Source: Nocardioides sp. YIM 152315
GTDB lineage: Bacteria; Actinomycetota; Actinomycetes; Propionibacteriales; Nocardioidaceae
DNA length: 64,000 nt
NCBI RefSeq assembly: GCF_029210375.1
Contig: NZ_JARGER010000025.1
Location: forward strand, 1-64,000
Direction of reading: 5' to 3'
Position numbers and translations under genes: made by a program. The notes below the pieces were generated by a model. The model did no database searches. It was not told where the DNA came from and worked only from the letters and a program-made list of their open reading frames with translations. How positions within the stretch are numbered: position 1 is the first letter of the stretch; every line of letters begins with the position of its first letter. Below are positions 43,598-51,828 of the stretch, piece after piece.

Positions 43598-43817
43598 GAC
43601 GAACCTCCTCGTGGAGCGCCCGATCGTGGCACACGGAGTCGGCGCCGAGCAACGGCGCCGGAGCGCGCCACGTGACCTGCAAGGAGCAGTCTCTCCGCAT
43701 CGAGCAGGTCGCGCCGCCGAGGGAGGCCGCAGACGATGGGAGCGGCTGCGAACGAGTTCCTCACACTCACCCGTTCCGGATGAGGCCGAAGCGCCCTCGA
43801 TCTGGAGAACTGGGTCC

Positions 43818-45692
43818 ATGACGACCGAACCGCGCGCCGCCAGCCGCACCATCATCGAGCAGCAGGCGCACCTCGAGTCAATCCTCCCGTTCGCCGACAC
43901 CCAGGACTTCGAGGACGCCCGGCGCGGCCTGATCGCCCCGATCGAGCAACCCGTCGTCGCCGAGGACGGCACGGTGCTGTGGGACAACTCGACCTACGAC
44001 TTCCTCGAGGGCGAGCGACCGGACACCGTGAACCCGAGCCTGTGGCGGCAGTCGCAGCTCGCAGCGATCGACGGCCTGTTCGAGGTCGTCCCTGGCGTCT
44101 ACCAGGTCCGCGGCATGGACCTGTCCAACACCTCGATCGTCGAGGGCGACGAGGGCGTCATCATCTTCGACACCCTGCTGTCCGTCGAGACCGGCGCGGC
44201 CGCCCTCGCCCTCTACCGGAAGCATCGCGGCGACCGGCCGGTCAAGGCAGTCGTCATCACGCACTCGCACGCAGACCACTTCGGCGGCATCAGGGGATTC
44301 GTGACGCAGGAGCAGGTCGACGCGGGCGAGGTGCGGATCTTCGCTCCGGAAGGATTCGTCGAGCACGCCGTCGCGGAGAACGTCTACGCCGGCACGGCGA
44401 TGAACCGGCGTGCCGCCTACATGTACGGCGCCGCGCTGACGCGCGGACCCCGGGGCGGAGTCGGCGCCGGGCTCGGCCAGACCATCTCGACCGGGACGGT
44501 CTCGCTGATGGAGCCGACCGACATCGTCACCGAGACCGGACACGAGGAAACCGTCGACGGCGTACGGATGGTGTTCCAGATGGCCCCCGACACCGAAGCA
44601 CCGTCGGAGTTCCTGATCTACCTGCCCGACTTCAAGGCGCTGTGCGCGGCCGAGGACGCCACGCACAACCTGCACAACGTCCTCACGCTCCGAGGTGCGG
44701 TCGTTCGCGACCCGCACGGCTGGTCGAAGTACCTCACCGAGACCATCGACCTCTTCGGGGCCGAGGTCGAGGTCGTCTTCGCCTCGCACCACTGGCCGAC
44801 GTGGGGCAACGAGCGGGTCGTCGAGTTCCTCTCGCTCCAGCGAGACCTCTACGCCTACCTGCACGACCAGACCCTCCGGATGCTCAACCAGGGCCTGGTC
44901 GGACCCGAGATCGCCGAGCAGATCCAGCTGCCGCCGGCCCTCGAGAACGCCTGGAGCACCCGTGGCTACTACGGCTCGGTCAGCCACAACGTGAAGGCGA
45001 TCTACCAGCGCTACCTGGGCTGGTTCGACGGCAACCCCGCCCACCTGTGGGAGCACCCGCCGGTCGAGCGGGCGAAGCGGTACGTCGAGCTCGCCGGCGG
45101 CATCGACGCTGCCGTGTCCGCGGCACGCCGTGCGTTCGACGAGGGCGACTTCCGCTGGGCGGCCGAGATCGGCAACCACGCGGTCTTCGCCCAACCCGAC
45201 CACCAGGCCGCCCGTGACATCCTCGCCGACACCTACGAGCAGCTCGGCTACGGCTCCGAGAACGGCACCTGGCGCGACTTCTACCTCTCCGCCGCGACCG
45301 AGCTGCGCAACGGCCAGTTCGGGACGCCGACCGAGACGAACGCGCCTGACGTCGTCGCCCAGCTCACCCCCGAGATGCTCTTCGACGCCCTCGCGATCCA
45401 GATCGACGGACCGGCGGCGTGGGATGAGAACCTCAGCATCGACGTCGTGCTCACCGACGCCGACGAGCGCTACCGGGTGCGGCTCGCCAACGGCGTGCTG
45501 ACCTACAGTGCGCGGCCGCAGCGCGGTGACGCCGACACGATCGTCAGAACGACGCGACGGGCACTGCCCGCTCTTGCCACCGGCAACCTCGCCCAGACCG
45601 GGATCGAGGTGACCGGCGACGAGTCGGCCATCGGCCGCCTTCTCGGGGTGCTGCGACCCGGCGACAAGAACTTCTCGATCGTCACTCCGTGA
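43818..45692 (+). CDS. Alkyl sulfatase, metallo-beta-lactamase fold (SdsA1-like)
   Basis: A 624-residue class III sulfatase. The zinc motif THSHADHFGG (His149, His151, Asp153, His154) is followed by EDATHNLHN and FASHHWPTWG, the SdsA1/YjcS hallmarks. A helical dimerisation part and a C-terminal SCP2-like domain (about residues 510-624, DVVAQLTPEMLFDALAI) bind alkyl chains. The enzyme releases sulfate from alkyl sulfates such as detergents. No signal peptide is visible with ATG 43818. Confidence 0.93.
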   Translation: MTTEPRAASRTIIEQQAHLESILPFADTQDFEDARRGLIAPIEQPVVAEDGTVLWDNSTYDFLEGERPDTVNPSLWRQSQLAAIDGLFEVVPGVYQVRGMDLSNTSIVEGDEGVIIFDTLLSVETGAAALALYRKHRGDRPVKAVVITHSHADHFGGIRGFVTQEQVDAGEVRIFAPEGFVEHAVAENVYAGTAMNRRAAYMYGAALTRGPRGGVGAGLGQTISTGTVSLMEPTDIVTETGHEETVDGVRMVFQMAPDTEAPSEFLIYLPDFKALCAAEDATHNLHNVLTLRGAVVRDPHGWSKYLTETIDLFGAEVEVVFASHHWPTWGNERVVEFLSLQRDLYAYLHDQTLRMLNQGLVGPEIAEQIQLPPALENAWSTRGYYGSVSHNVKAIYQRYLGWFDGNPAHLWEHPPVERAKRYVELAGGIDAAVSAARRAFDEGDFRWAAEIGNHAVFAQPDHQAARDILADTYEQLGYGSENGTWRDFYLSAATELRNGQFGTPTETNAPDVVAQLTPEMLFDALAIQIDGPAAWDENLSIDVVLTDADERYRVRLANGVLTYSARPQRGDADTIVRTTRRALPALATGNLAQTGIEVTGDESAIGRLLGVLRPGDKNFSIVTP

Positions 45693-45845
45693 CCCGCGAC
45701 GCCATCGGGTGGTGGCTGCGAGCCAGGCTGACTCGGACGTCGGCGGGCTGAGACCTCGACGAGACCGATGAAATCGCGGCCGTGGTCAGGTCTGAGCGAG
45801 CGCTGACGAGATCAGATCCACCCCCAGACCGAGAAGGAATCCGCG

Positions 45846-46244
45846 ATGACGAAACCCACCGACGTGTGGCTCACGACCGACGAGGTCATCGACCGCTTCA
45901 ACCGGGCGTTCCAGGAGCGGGACGCCACACTCCTCGTGGACATCATCGCCCCCGACTGCGTCATGGAGAGCGTCCAGCCGGCACCCGACGGCACCCGCGA
46001 CGAGGGCTACGAAGCTTCGTTCAGCTCGTGGAAGGCACTCATCGACGACACCACCAGTCACTTCGAGGTCGAGGACGTCCACACCGGCGACGAGTGGGCG
46101 CTCATCCGCTGGCGCTACGTGTGGGGTCCAGGCCACGACGACTCGGTCCGTGGCGTGAACGTCATGCGCGTGGTCGACGGCAAGATCGTCGAGGCCGCCG
46201 GCTACTCGAAGACCGCGCCGGTCGTCGCCGCCCTGGATAGCTGA
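45846..46244 (+). CDS. SnoaL-like/NTF2-fold protein
   Basis: A 132-residue protein with a cone-like NTF2 fold: N-terminal helix DVWLTTDEVIDRFNRAFQERDA, DIIAPDCVMESVQPAPDGTRDEG, and C-terminal strands DEWALIRWRYVWG and VRGVNVMRVVDGKIVEAAGYSK. Members are isomerases, hydrolases or ligand-binding proteins. AAGGAAT is its ribosome site. It is 9 bp before a degenerate alpha/beta hydrolase and likely co-transcribed. Specific role unknown. Confidence 0.85.
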   Translation: MTKPTDVWLTTDEVIDRFNRAFQERDATLLVDIIAPDCVMESVQPAPDGTRDEGYEASFSSWKALIDDTTSHFEVEDVHTGDEWALIRWRYVWGPGHDDSVRGVNVMRVVDGKIVEAAGYSKTAPVVAALDS

Positions 46245-46253
46245 GGAGACCGG

Positions 46254-47096
46254 TTGACCACCATCCGGGCCAATCGGGTCGCGCTGGGCATCGAGTCCTT
46301 CGGTGACGAGGACGCACCACTCGTGCTGCTCGCGGGCGGGACGACGATGCTCTCCTGGCCCGACTCGCTGTGCGAGCGCCTCGCCGCCGCCGGGCGTCGC
46401 GTCGTGCGCTACGACCTGCGCGACAGCGGCGAGTCGACGACCGCGGACCCGACGGCGCCCACCTACACCCTGCGCGACCTCGCCGCCGACGCGGCGGCCC
46501 TCGTCGACGTCCTCGGCGGCGGAGCGGCGCACCTTGCGGGGGTCGGCGTCGGCGGGATGGTCGCCCAGATCGCCGCGCTCGACCATCCCGGCGCGTTCTC
46601 GGCGCTCACGCTGGTCGGCACCCGGCCGGTTGCGCCCGGCAGGGTCGACGCCGACCTTCCCGACCACGACCAGGAGATGACGAAGCGCCTGTTCGCGCTC
46701 CCGATGCCCGACTGGGCCGACCGCGAGGCCGTCGCGGCGTTCGGCGCCGCCCGCGCGGAGATCCGTGGCGACGACCCCGTTGCCGCACGCGCGACCGCGG
46801 CGCGCATCTGGGACCGCACACCCGAGACCGCACCGCCGGTCCAGATGGCGAACCAGGTCGGCGTGGTCTTCGCCAGGCTCGACTGCAAGCCCCGCTGGCG
46901 CGAACGCCTACCCGAGATCGAGGTCCCCACGCTCGTCGTCCACGGCCGCCGGGACCGGTTCTTCCCCGTCGGCAACGGCGAGGCGATCGCACGCGCCATC
47001 CCCCGGGCACGGCTCCTCGTCCTCGAGGAAGCGTCCACTGCGATCCCCGATGCTGCGGCCGGCGCGATCGCCGAGGCCATGGTCACGCTGGAGTAG
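46254..47096 (+). CDS. Alpha/beta hydrolase-fold protein without Ser/His catalytic residues
   Basis: A 280-residue alpha/beta hydrolase of the aclacinomycin-esterase-like kind, from TTG 46254 behind GAGGAGA. At the nucleophile elbow AHLAGVGVGGM the expected Ser is Gly98. Near the expected His in the EEASTAIPDAA region Thr262 stands instead. The acid is present (GRRDRFF). It is therefore probably not a hydrolase, and may bind a ligand or the neighbouring SnoaL-like protein. The substitutions were read directly and no frameshift is seen. Confidence 0.82.
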   Translation: MTTIRANRVALGIESFGDEDAPLVLLAGGTTMLSWPDSLCERLAAAGRRVVRYDLRDSGESTTADPTAPTYTLRDLAADAAALVDVLGGGAAHLAGVGVGGMVAQIAALDHPGAFSALTLVGTRPVAPGRVDADLPDHDQEMTKRLFALPMPDWADREAVAAFGAARAEIRGDDPVAARATAARIWDRTPETAPPVQMANQVGVVFARLDCKPRWRERLPEIEVPTLVVHGRRDRFFPVGNGEAIARAIPRARLLVLEEASTAIPDAAAGAIAEAMVTLE

Positions 47097-47233
47097 CGGG
47101 CGACGTGTGCCGCGCCGGCGCGGCATCCGTGCCGCCGCGGGCGGGGCCGCCTGAGCACGCAACCTTCCACGGCGATCGAATGGTTGCTGACTCACCGCCG
47201 ACCGGGGCTGCCGTGCTGCGGGCAGGGCTTCGC

Positions 47234-47680
47234 TCATGGAGCTCCGGACGATGCTCCCCGTACGCCGCGGTTCGCTACATGTCGCGGGACCCGGCCTCGA
47301 GCCCAATCATCCTCAGCCGCGCCGCTCGCGACGGCATCGCGGGCGGCGCGGTTGACGCCGATGAGGGTCGCGGATGCCGGTCCGCACCAGTCGCCGGTCA
47401 TCACACCGCGTAACCCGTGCCGGTGGATGCGGCGGCCGACAAGGAGACCGACGCAGGCGGCGACCAGTTGCGCGAGGGTGAAGGCGCCCACGACGGCGGT
47501 CGTGGGCCAGCCGGTGTCGTCGCTGATGGACGGGGCGAGCACCGGGAAGGCGTAGTACAAGATCCCGCAGGACACGATCTCGGTCGCGCACAGCACGACC
47601 GTGACCCGGCACAGCGCGGCGCGCGGGAGCCCTCGGTCGAGAGTGACCGCGGGCTCCGCGCTCCCTGTCGTCGGGTGCAC
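47234..47680 (-). pseudogene. Truncated MFS transporter
   Basis: From GTG 47680 the first 100 residues match the start of an MFS permease (VTVVLCATEIVSCGILYYAFPVLAPSI, then the first loop motif GRRIHRHGLRGVM). Instead of ten more helices, the frame runs into Arg/Ala-rich unrelated sequence after about 47395 and stops at 47234. It starts 10 bp after the ArsO-like gene and on the same strand, so it was probably an arsenic-operon transporter cut by a deletion. The segment 47097-47233 holds no gene. Confidence 0.7.
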
Positions 47681-47690
47681 CGAGCGCGAC

Positions 47691-49172
47691 TCAGCCGCAG
47701 CTGGGGCCGCAACCGCCAGCTACCGCGCCCGTCTCCTCCGACGGGCCAACCTGTGCAACCGAAGTGCCGGCGGGGGCGCCGATGGTGATGAGTTCCGGCT
47801 CCGCGGACGTCCCGCAGCAGCCGCCGTCGGCGGGTGCACCGTCGAAGAGTCCGGAACCACCGCAGACCCCGGTGTCCGGCAGCACCAGCTCGACCCGGTC
47901 GGCAGCCTCCTGATCGCCAGCGATCTCGGCGACGATGCTGCGGACCTGCTCGAACCCGGTCATCGCCAGGAAGGACGGGGCGCGGCCGTAGGACTTCATC
48001 CCGGCCAGGTACAGGCCCGGCTCAGGCTGGCGAAGCCGGTCCGCCCCATGCGGCGAGACACTTCCACAGGAGTGCCAGGCCGGGTGGATCTCGCCGGCGA
48101 GCTGGGTCGGGGCGTCCAGCTCACCGTCGAGGTCGAGCTGAACCTGGCTGAGCCAGGAGTGGTCGGGGCGGAACCCGGTGACCACGATGACCTCGTCGAC
48201 GCCATCGACGACCTTGCCGTCGGCACTCGGAGCGTCGCCGGCGCCGAGGTCGGCGAACGAGGTCAGCCGCAGCCGGCCGTCCTCGGACAGCTCGACGTCG
48301 CTGGTACGGAACGAGGTCACGACGGTGACCGCGCCGTCCGTCACGGCGCGCTTGGCGCTGCTGCCGAGCGCGCCGCGCTGCTCGAGCTGATCATTGTCGC
48401 CGCCTCCGAACGCGTCGTCGGTGCCTGGACGGCGAACCAGCCAGATCACCCTGGTCTCGAGCTGCTCCTTTGCCAGGGCGCCGAGGCCGACCAGGACGTT
48501 CTGGGCCGAGGCTCCAGCGCCGGCCACCGCGACGCGCTTCCCGGCGTACCGGGTGGCGACTGCCGGATCGGTGAAGTCGGGGATGCCGTAGGTGATGCGC
48601 TCGGCGTGCTCGTTCTCACCGGCCGCCGGATAGCCGTCTCCACCGAGCCAGTTCTGGTGGGTCCAGGTGCCGGAGGCGTCCACGAGGGACGCGGAGTTCA
48701 ACCGGGTGCGGGCACCAGCGGGGGCTTGGGTGTGGATGGTGAACGGCAGCTGCTCGCGGTCGGCGGCGACCAGCCGGTCCCGGCCGTAGCGGGCGACCCC
48801 GACCACGCGCTGGCCGTAGCGGATCTCGACCTCGTCGGTTGCCTCGAGGGCCGCCGCGAGAGGGGCGAGGTACTGCTCGACCCACTCGACTCCGGTGGGG
48901 TAGCCGTCCGGGTCCGGAGATGTCCACCCGGTAGCGGCTAGCAGCTCCTCGGCGACCGGGTCGATCAACTCGCGCCACGGCGAGAAGAGCCGCACGTGAC
49001 CCCACGCGCGCACCGAGGCACCAGCGGAGTCGCCGGCCTCGAGAACGACCGTCGGAAGTCCGCGCGACTGAGCCTGCGCTGCGGCGGCCAGGCCGATCGG
49101 GCCGGCGCCGACCACGACCAGTGGTAGGTCTGGGCTGGGGGTCAAGGCGGACGAAGCGGAGGGGGTGCTCAT
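47691..49172 (-). CDS. arsO: ArsO-like flavin monooxygenase with Cys-rich tail
   Basis: A 493-residue flavoprotein. The FAD motif is PLVVVGAGPIGLAAAAQA (about residues 16-33) and the NADP-type motif is VAVAGAGASAQNVLVGLG (about 214-231). VVTGFRPDHSWL and GLYLAGMKSYGRAPSFL lie in the C-half. The C-terminal tail has clustered Cys (GVCGG, GGCCGT, GCGPSCG), suited to binding arsenic or metal. It is divergent from an ArsR-type gene across a shared operator region. The trivial name ArsO is used for such flavoproteins in arsenic clusters; the reaction is not proved. Confidence 0.83.
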   Translation of the reverse strand: MSTPSASSALTPSPDLPLVVVGAGPIGLAAAAQAQSRGLPTVVLEAGDSAGASVRAWGHVRLFSPWRELIDPVAEELLAATGWTSPDPDGYPTGVEWVEQYLAPLAAALEATDEVEIRYGQRVVGVARYGRDRLVAADREQLPFTIHTQAPAGARTRLNSASLVDASGTWTHQNWLGGDGYPAAGENEHAERITYGIPDFTDPAVATRYAGKRVAVAGAGASAQNVLVGLGALAKEQLETRVIWLVRRPGTDDAFGGGDNDQLEQRGALGSSAKRAVTDGAVTVVTSFRTSDVELSEDGRLRLTSFADLGAGDAPSADGKVVDGVDEVIVVTGFRPDHSWLSQVQLDLDGELDAPTQLAGEIHPAWHSCGSVSPHGADRLRQPEPGLYLAGMKSYGRAPSFLAMTGFEQVRSIVAEIAGDQEAADRVELVLPDTGVCGGSGLFDGAPADGGCCGTSAEPELITIGAPAGTSVAQVGPSEETGAVAGGCGPSCG

Positions 49173-49197
49173 GGTGACTCCTGGCGACGGATGGACA

Positions 49198-49273
49198 CTT
49201 CATCGACAACGGTCGATGAAGCAGGACTGTATCGAGCAGCGTCGATCTGCGCAACCATCGATATATGTCGATG
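49198..49273. promoter_or_regulatory. Divergent ars operator region
   Basis: Two inverted repeats share the half-site TCATCGA/TCGATGA. One is CTTCATCGAC (49198-49207) / GTCGATGAAG (49212-49221), perfect with a 4-bp spacer. The other is CATCGA (49256-49261) / TCGATG (49268-49273) around TATATG. Both fit ArsR/SmtB-family sites and lie between the arsO-like and arsR-fusion starts. Confidence 0.8.
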
Positions 49274-49293
49274 AAGAGGGTAGGCTGCGACTC

Positions 49294-50226
49294 ATGAGCG
49301 TCGACACCACGCCACCCGCCGGCCGCGTTGAGCTCCCGCTCGCTGACGGCGACACGGACTGCGCCGACTCACGCAGCTTCCCGGCGACCGCTCCTTTCAC
49401 GCTGGGCGAGGACGCGGCCGCGACGTACGCCGAGTGGTTCGCGACGCTGTCGGATGCGACGCGCGTCCGTCTGCTGCACGCGGTGTCGACGGCACCGACC
49501 GGTCACATGCGGGTCGGAGACCTCGCCGTAGAGCTCGGCATCAGTCAGTCGACGACCTCCCACCATGTCCGCAAGCTCGCCGAGGTCGGCTTCGTCGCCG
49601 TCGACAAGGTCGGCACCTCCTCGGTCGTCAGCGTCAACCCGGCCTGCTGCACCGGCCTGCCGCACGCCGCCGACGTGGTCATGGGGACCCTCGCGTCGGC
49701 CCCGTGCTGCCCCGAGGACCTCCCCGCCGACGTCACGACCCGCGCCCTGGTCGACGACGACCTCCCGGTCGTGCGCGACATCTACGCCGAAGGCATCGCC
49801 ACCCGCAACGCCACCTTCGAGACCCGAGTCCCATCGATCTCCGCGCTGGCGAAGAAGTGGCTCCCCGGCCACGCGTGGGTCGCCGAGCTCGACATCGACG
49901 GACACCAGCAGGTCGTCGGGTGGACGGGGACGTCGCCGACCTCCACTCGCGCCTGCTACGCCGGAGTCGGGGAGACCAGCGTCTACGTGACCGAGGCGGC
50001 CCGCGGTCGCGGCGTCGGCAAGACGCTGTTGCACCGCCAGGTCACCGAGGCCGACGCCGGGGGGCTCTGGACCCTGCAGACCTCGATCTTCCCCGAGAAC
50101 CGGGCCTCACTCGCCCTGCACCACTCCGCCGGCTACCAGACCCTCGCCGTTCGCTCCCGCATCGCACAGCTCGACGGCGTCTGGCGCGACACCGTCCTGC
50201 TCGAACGCCGCCGCGAGAGCGACTGA
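49294..50226 (+). CDS. ArsR-type regulator fused to GNAT acetyltransferase (ArsN-like)
   Basis: A 310-residue fusion. Residues about 42-115 form an ArsR winged helix (LSDATRVRLLHAVS, LAVELGISQSTTSHHVRKLAEVGF). Two vicinal Cys pairs follow (Cys118/119 and Cys138/139), suited to sensing As(III). Residues about 148-305 are a GNAT acetyltransferase (VTEAARGRGVGKTLLHRQV, FPENRASLALHHSAGYQ) of the phosphinothricin/ArsN type. It may sense arsenic and acetylate an organoarsenical such as arsinothricin. The link to arsenic is from context. Confidence 0.87.
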   Translation: MSVDTTPPAGRVELPLADGDTDCADSRSFPATAPFTLGEDAAATYAEWFATLSDATRVRLLHAVSTAPTGHMRVGDLAVELGISQSTTSHHVRKLAEVGFVAVDKVGTSSVVSVNPACCTGLPHAADVVMGTLASAPCCPEDLPADVTTRALVDDDLPVVRDIYAEGIATRNATFETRVPSISALAKKWLPGHAWVAELDIDGHQQVVGWTGTSPTSTRACYAGVGETSVYVTEAARGRGVGKTLLHRQVTEADAGGLWTLQTSIFPENRASLALHHSAGYQTLAVRSRIAQLDGVWRDTVLLERRRESD

Positions 50227-50427
50227 CCTGGGTCCGGCCCGGCCACGTTCCTCATGCAGACGCTGATGCGCAGCCGCCTCATGGCGAAGCTGCGCCGCCT
50301 GCCGGGCTACGACCGCTGCGACGGAGAGGACTCCGCGAGCTGACCTGCTGCCGACAGCAGATCGCCGCACGTCCTCCCCGCCCACCCGCGGCGCGTTTCC
50401 GCGCCGCCACTCCTCCGGAGCGCACCC

Positions 50428-51345
50428 ATGGCCCGACCCACGCACCCCAGCATGTCCACCCATCGTCCCCACCGATGGCAGTACCCGAGTGCCGTCATGC
50501 TCGTCGCCGCCACCGCCTGCTGGGGCACCGGCACCGTCGTCACCAAGCAGGTCCTCGACGACATCGACCCACTCGCCCTGCTCCCGATGCAGCTGGCAGC
50601 CAGCTGCCTGTTCCTCCTCGCTGCCTGTGGACTGGCGCGGACGAAGATCACCTGGACACCCGACACGAGGCGACTGACTGCACTGGGCATCCTCAACCCG
50701 GGAATCGCCTACGCGCTCGGTCTCCTCGGCCTCGCGACGATCACCGCCAGCATGTCCGTCCTGCTCTGGGCGGCCGAGCCCGTCCTCATCGTGGTCCTGG
50801 CCGCCGCGCTGCTTCGCGAGCACATCTCGGCGGCCCTCGCAGCGGGACTCGGGGTCTCGGTCGTCGGCGTGGTCCTCGTGGTCTACCAACCAGGCGCTGC
50901 CGGTGCCGCGAGAGGCATCGCCCTTACCCTGGCTGCGGTCGCCGCGTGCGCCCTGTACAGCGTCCTGACGCGGCGGTTGCTCGTCGACGACGCCTCGCTG
51001 CCGGTGGTCCTGCTCCAACAGGCAGCGGCGCTCGGATTCGCGCTCGCGCTGGCGGTCGGGGCCGGACTGGCGGGTTGGCAAGAGTGGTGGCCTGCGGAGA
51101 TCTCACCGGGGGTCGCCGTGGCGTCCGCGGCTTCCGGGATCCTGTACTACGGGGCCGCCTTCTGGTTCTACCTCGCCGGCCTGAGGCAAGTTCCCGCCTC
51201 CGTGGCCGGATCGTTCCTGCCGCTCATCCCGGTCTTCGGCGTAGCAGCCGGCCTCGTCGCCGGTGAACGGCTTGGCAGCGCTCAGTGGGTGGGCGCGGCC
51301 TTGGTGGTCGCAGGCACCGTGCTCGTCGCTCGTCGAGCCCGCTAG
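50428..51345 (+). CDS. EamA/DMT-family transporter
   Basis: A 305-residue membrane protein with ten predicted helices in two EamA halves (ATACWGTGTVVTKQVLDDIDP at the start, and YSVLTRRLLVDDASLPVVLL plus ASGILYYGAAFWFYLAGL in the second). Typical drug/metabolite exporter length. A CCGGAG ribosome site precedes ATG 50428; ATG 50452 is also possible. It lies between two ArsR-type genes, so a role in exporting an arsenic-related metabolite is possible but unproved. Confidence 0.88.
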   Translation: MARPTHPSMSTHRPHRWQYPSAVMLVAATACWGTGTVVTKQVLDDIDPLALLPMQLAASCLFLLAACGLARTKITWTPDTRRLTALGILNPGIAYALGLLGLATITASMSVLLWAAEPVLIVVLAAALLREHISAALAAGLGVSVVGVVLVVYQPGAAGAARGIALTLAAVAACALYSVLTRRLLVDDASLPVVLLQQAAALGFALALAVGAGLAGWQEWWPAEISPGVAVASAASGILYYGAAFWFYLAGLRQVPASVAGSFLPLIPVFGVAAGLVAGERLGSAQWVGAALVVAGTVLVARRAR

Positions 51346-51397
51346 GCCGAGGCCGAAGCGCCGTGTTCACCCGGTGTTCGCCCCGCCGGCTCGCGCT

Positions 51398-51439
51398 CAG
51401 ACATAGATGGATGTAAGTGTCCACGTATGTCGATGTCTG
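51398..51439. promoter_or_regulatory. Likely ArsR operator at the second arsR start
   Basis: The inverted repeat CAGACAT (51398-51404) / ATGTCTG (51433-51439) surrounds the start of the second arsR gene, with inner ACATAGATGGATGT. No Shine-Dalgarno precedes ATG 51427, so the transcript may be leaderless and autoregulated. Confidence 0.55.
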
Positions 51440-51828
51440 GTTCCCGGGCCTGCAACCCCGACGACGTGCTGGCGTGCTGCACTCCGCTCGCTCGAGAGCC
51501 CATGAGCGCCGAACAATCGGCCCACGTGGTGCCGCTTCTCAAGGCGCTCGCGGACCCGGTGCGGCTCCGGCTGATGTCGATGGTGCTCTCGCACGAGAAC
51601 GCCGAGGCGTGCGTGTGCGACCTGCTGCCCGCCTTCGACCTGTCACAGCCCACGATCAGCCACCACCTCAAGGTGCTGCACGAGTCCGGGCTGCTGAACC
51701 GCGAGAAGCGCGGCGTCTGGGTCTACTACCAGGCCCGCCCCGCTGCGATGGAAGCGATGGCGACCCTCTTCACCACCGCCGGTCTCTCTCTGCCCGCGAC
51801 CGCCCAGCGGGTGGGGGCCGGAGCATGA
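51427..51828 (+). CDS. arsR: ArsR-family arsenic-responsive repressor
   Basis: A 133-residue ArsR repressor. Winged helix: ALADPVRLRLMSMVLSHENA and FDLSQPTISHHLKVLHESGL. Cys9, the pair Cys17-Cys18 in the N-terminal arm and Cys62/Cys64 (ACVCDL) are the likely As(III) ligands, as in actinobacterial ArsR. The last bases overlap acr3 (ATGA), so the repressor and pump are co-translated. It likely binds the palindrome at its own start. Confidence 0.93.
   Translation: MSMSGSRACNPDDVLACCTPLAREPMSAEQSAHVVPLLKALADPVRLRLMSMVLSHENAEACVCDLLPAFDLSQPTISHHLKVLHESGLLNREKRGVWVYYQARPAAMEAMATLFTTAGLSLPATAQRVGAGA

Noticed and set aside
50254..50343. A 29-codon ORF between the ArsR-GNAT fusion and EamA genes
   Set aside because: It starts ATG and ends TGA but has no ribosome site or recognisable sequence; chance or gene remnant.
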